Both the position numbers and the translations under genes were made by a program. DNA of 6,136 nucleotides from Desulfobacterales bacterium. GTDB lineage: Bacteria > Desulfobacterota > Desulfobacteria > Desulfobacterales > Desulfosalsimonadaceae. This document shows positions 5,705 through 6,136 of this stretch, piece by piece. Under the pieces are notes generated by a model that worked only from the letters and a program-made list of their open reading frames with translations, was not told the origin of the DNA and did not search any database. Location: the NCBI GenBank assembly GCA_007135795.1, contig SLIE01000127.1, positions 1-6,136 on the forward strand, written 5' to 3'. How positions within the stretch are numbered: position 1 is the first letter of the stretch; every line of letters begins with the position of its first letter.

Positions 5705-6136
5705 ATCGTCAATACCGGATATTTCGATAACCGCCAGCCACTCTTCCCGCGTGACCGGTTGCACGGACAGCCGGTTCCCTTTCTTCAACACCCCCATTTT
5801 GGATAAAACGGGATGTTTTTTCAAATCGTCCCGGTTCAGGGGTTTCGGCAGATCGGCCAGGTATTGTATGTCGACCATGTACCATAGCGGCTTTTCCCTG
5901 CTTGCTCGCGGGTCGTAATAATCGGAATGGGGATCCAGTGCCGTGTGATCGGGGTATCCATCCCGCACCACCTTTGCAAGCCCCACTATGGCGGGTTTCG
6001 CGATGTTGCTGTGGTAAAACAGCACACCGTGGCCAGTTTTGATCTCTTTTTGTAAAAAATTTCTGGCTTGGTAATTGCGAACGCCCTCCCAGGAAGTGAT
6101 CCTGCTTTCCAGATTCCTGAGATCATCAAAGGAAAA
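5696..6136 (-). CDS. EVE domain protein (THYN1/DUF55-like), N-terminus cut by window end
   Basis: The - strand frame stays open from the window end to the TAG at 5696, giving 146 visible residues. The family is usually about 150-160 residues, so probably only about ten N-terminal residues are missing. EVE domains share the PUA/YTH-like fold and are thought to recognise modified bases in DNA or RNA. Seen here, counting from the first visible residue: FSFDDL (1-6), the signature SWEGVRNYQARNF (15-27) around the ligand pocket, LFYHSN (39-44), a segment rich in D and Y (DPHSDYYDPRAS, 68-79), and WYMVDI (85-90). The internal GTG at 6025 would remove the signature and is not the start. It converges with the redox operon and has no evident functional tie to it. 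The family assignment is strong; the biological role in this organism is not known. Confidence 0.88.
   Translation of the reverse strand, partial: FSFDDLRNLESRITSWEGVRNYQARNFLQKEIKTGHGVLFYHSNIAKPAIVGLAKVVRDGYPDHTALDPHSDYYDPRASREKPLWYMVDIQYLADLPKPLNRDDLKKHPVLSKMGVLKKGNRLSVQPVTREEWLAVIEISGIDDPL

Noticed and set aside
5682..5918. 78-codon + strand frame at the right end
   Set aside because: It lies opposite the EVE-domain gene, whose signature motifs fix the coding strand as -.

Overview
The window holds part of an anaerobic redox gene cluster on the + strand, followed by a convergent, unrelated gene on the - strand. There are no RNA genes, mobile elements or CRISPR repeats. The protein types (a bifurcating-type NuoF fused to a GltD module, a HydA/NuoG-like iron-sulfur subunit, a single-domain FMN glutamate synthase relative), the many iron-sulfur cysteines and the moderately GC-rich codons suggest a strict anaerobe. 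Desulfobacterota or a similar sulfate-reducing or syntrophic lineage is my best guess, but this is inference from gene style, not from a marker.

Layout. (1) Bases 1-2976: a large flavo-iron-sulfur protein whose 5' end lies outside the window. It joins a NuoF/HydB-like NADH-FMN module to a GltD/NfnB-like FAD and NAD(P)H module. (2) Bases 2973-3647: a translationally coupled small subunit with a NuoG/HydA-type [2Fe-2S] domain, two [4Fe-4S] motifs and an extra cysteine-rich tail. (3) Bases 3648-3926: a gap that is not empty. One frame (3686-3853) reads as a protein-like, cysteine-ended small ORF without a good start codon. (4) Bases 3927-5522: an FMN-binding glutamate synthase-like protein with no glutaminase domain, no canonical [3Fe-4S] cysteines and its own N-terminal cysteine cluster. 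(5) Bases 5523-5695: a convergent gap with a strong hairpin terminator and a doubtful 33-residue membrane ORF. (6) Bases 5696-6136, - strand: an EVE-domain protein whose N-terminus is cut by the window end.

How the genes may work together. The first two genes carry most parts of a soluble electron-bifurcating transhydrogenase of the Stn/HydABC superfamily: NADH-FMN site, NADPH-FAD site and an iron-sulfur relay. The domains are distributed differently from Sporomusa Stn, where the NuoG-like and GltD-like domains share one chain. A NuoE/HydC-like gene would be expected just upstream. The FMN glutamate synthase-like protein could be an additional flavin partner fed by the GltD module, because in true glutamate synthase GltD feeds exactly this type of FMN domain. 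Its substrate is unknown.
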